Source: Nonomuraea sp. MG754425
Lineage (GTDB): Bacteria; Actinomycetota; Actinomycetes; Streptosporangiales; Streptosporangiaceae
Reading direction: 5' to 3'
Assembly (NCBI RefSeq): GCF_021699195.1
Contig: NZ_SSXE01000062.1
Location: 1 to 46,760 of the forward strand
Length of the DNA: 46,760 nt
Shown: one piece after another, positions 46,746 to 46,760 of the stretch
Numbering within the stretch: position 1 is the first letter of the stretch
How the letters are laid out: the number at the start of each line of letters is the position of its first letter
Notes under the pieces: model-generated
What the model saw: only the letters and a program-made list of their open reading frames with translations
The model's database searches: none
What the model was told of the DNA's origin: nothing
Program-made: the position numbers and the translations under genes

Positions 46746-46760
46746 CCGGCCCCCAGACCC

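Noticed and set aside
1..46760. CRISPR arrays, tRNA/rRNA genes, insertion sequences, attachment sites
   Set aside because: Read for direct repeats with spacers, cloverleaf-like segments, transposase motifs and terminal inverted repeats; none was convincing. The 33875-33932 repeat is the only candidate element and encodes nothing.

Overview
The window is high-GC actinobacterial DNA: dense genes, many GTG/TTG starts, ATGA/GTGA start-stop overlaps, several leaderless starts, LacI-type palindromes and a secreted-hydrolase repertoire. The RpoB N-terminus at the left edge and the overall gene content resemble Streptosporangiales (Nonomuraea-like). That placement is inference. No tRNA, rRNA, CRISPR array or insertion sequence was seen.

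Layout. 1-150: start of rpoB (minus). 405-3025: EF-hand protein, bacterial-type PARG, secreted CE4 deacetylase with CBM2. 3103-5339: malate:quinone oxidoreductase with a co-transcribed FadR-type regulator behind a double palindromic operator. 5389-7782: PadR regulator with an ABC exporter (leaderless). 7931-10802: siderophore/metal-type ABC importer operon (lipoprotein, FecCD permease, ATPase), followed by a decayed RibD/DHFR-like gene. 11119-14749: DoxX protein, secreted GH5-CBM13 and Tat-exported GH28. 14750-16978: gene remnants, a luciferase-like flavin enzyme and an orphan NarL-type response regulator. 17049-21025: SWIM zinc-finger protein with a DUF6493-type partner. 21110-22378: a fibre-like beta-rich protein of unknown role.

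22630-27681 is a compact stress-type module: an ECF42-type sigma factor with its YCII partner, DoxX + SnoaL-like genes, and an AhpD-like + FAD monooxygenase pair. Three transcription units in it start from near-identical promoter elements (TGTCCCCC-N11-CGTTCGTC), so this looks like a self-contained sigma-factor regulon. A TetR/DHA2-exporter divergent pair, a nucleoside deaminase, an ABM-domain membrane protein with a bicovalent-type flavin oxidase, a WYL regulator with a VOC protein, an ECF sigma/anti-sigma pair (possible frameshift) and a MerR gene follow up to 36185.

36483-46745 is a catabolic cluster. A PobA-like hydroxylase is followed by recognisable nicX, nicE, nicF and nicD genes, i.e. 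the 2,5-dihydroxypyridine -> N-formylmaleamate -> maleamate -> maleate -> fumarate route of nicotinate/pyridine degradation, then a MarR regulator, a TauD-like dioxygenase, a divergent gamma-glutamyltransferase-family protein and an NtaA-like flavin monooxygenase. An identical 12-base element (AGAGGTAGAACC), shaped like a FadR-subfamily operator, lies before the GntR regulator, before the hydroxylase operon and before the NtaA-like gene. It appears to tie the cluster into one regulon. The nicotinate hydroxylase NicAB is absent, so the entry substrate is probably a different N-heteroaromatic compound.
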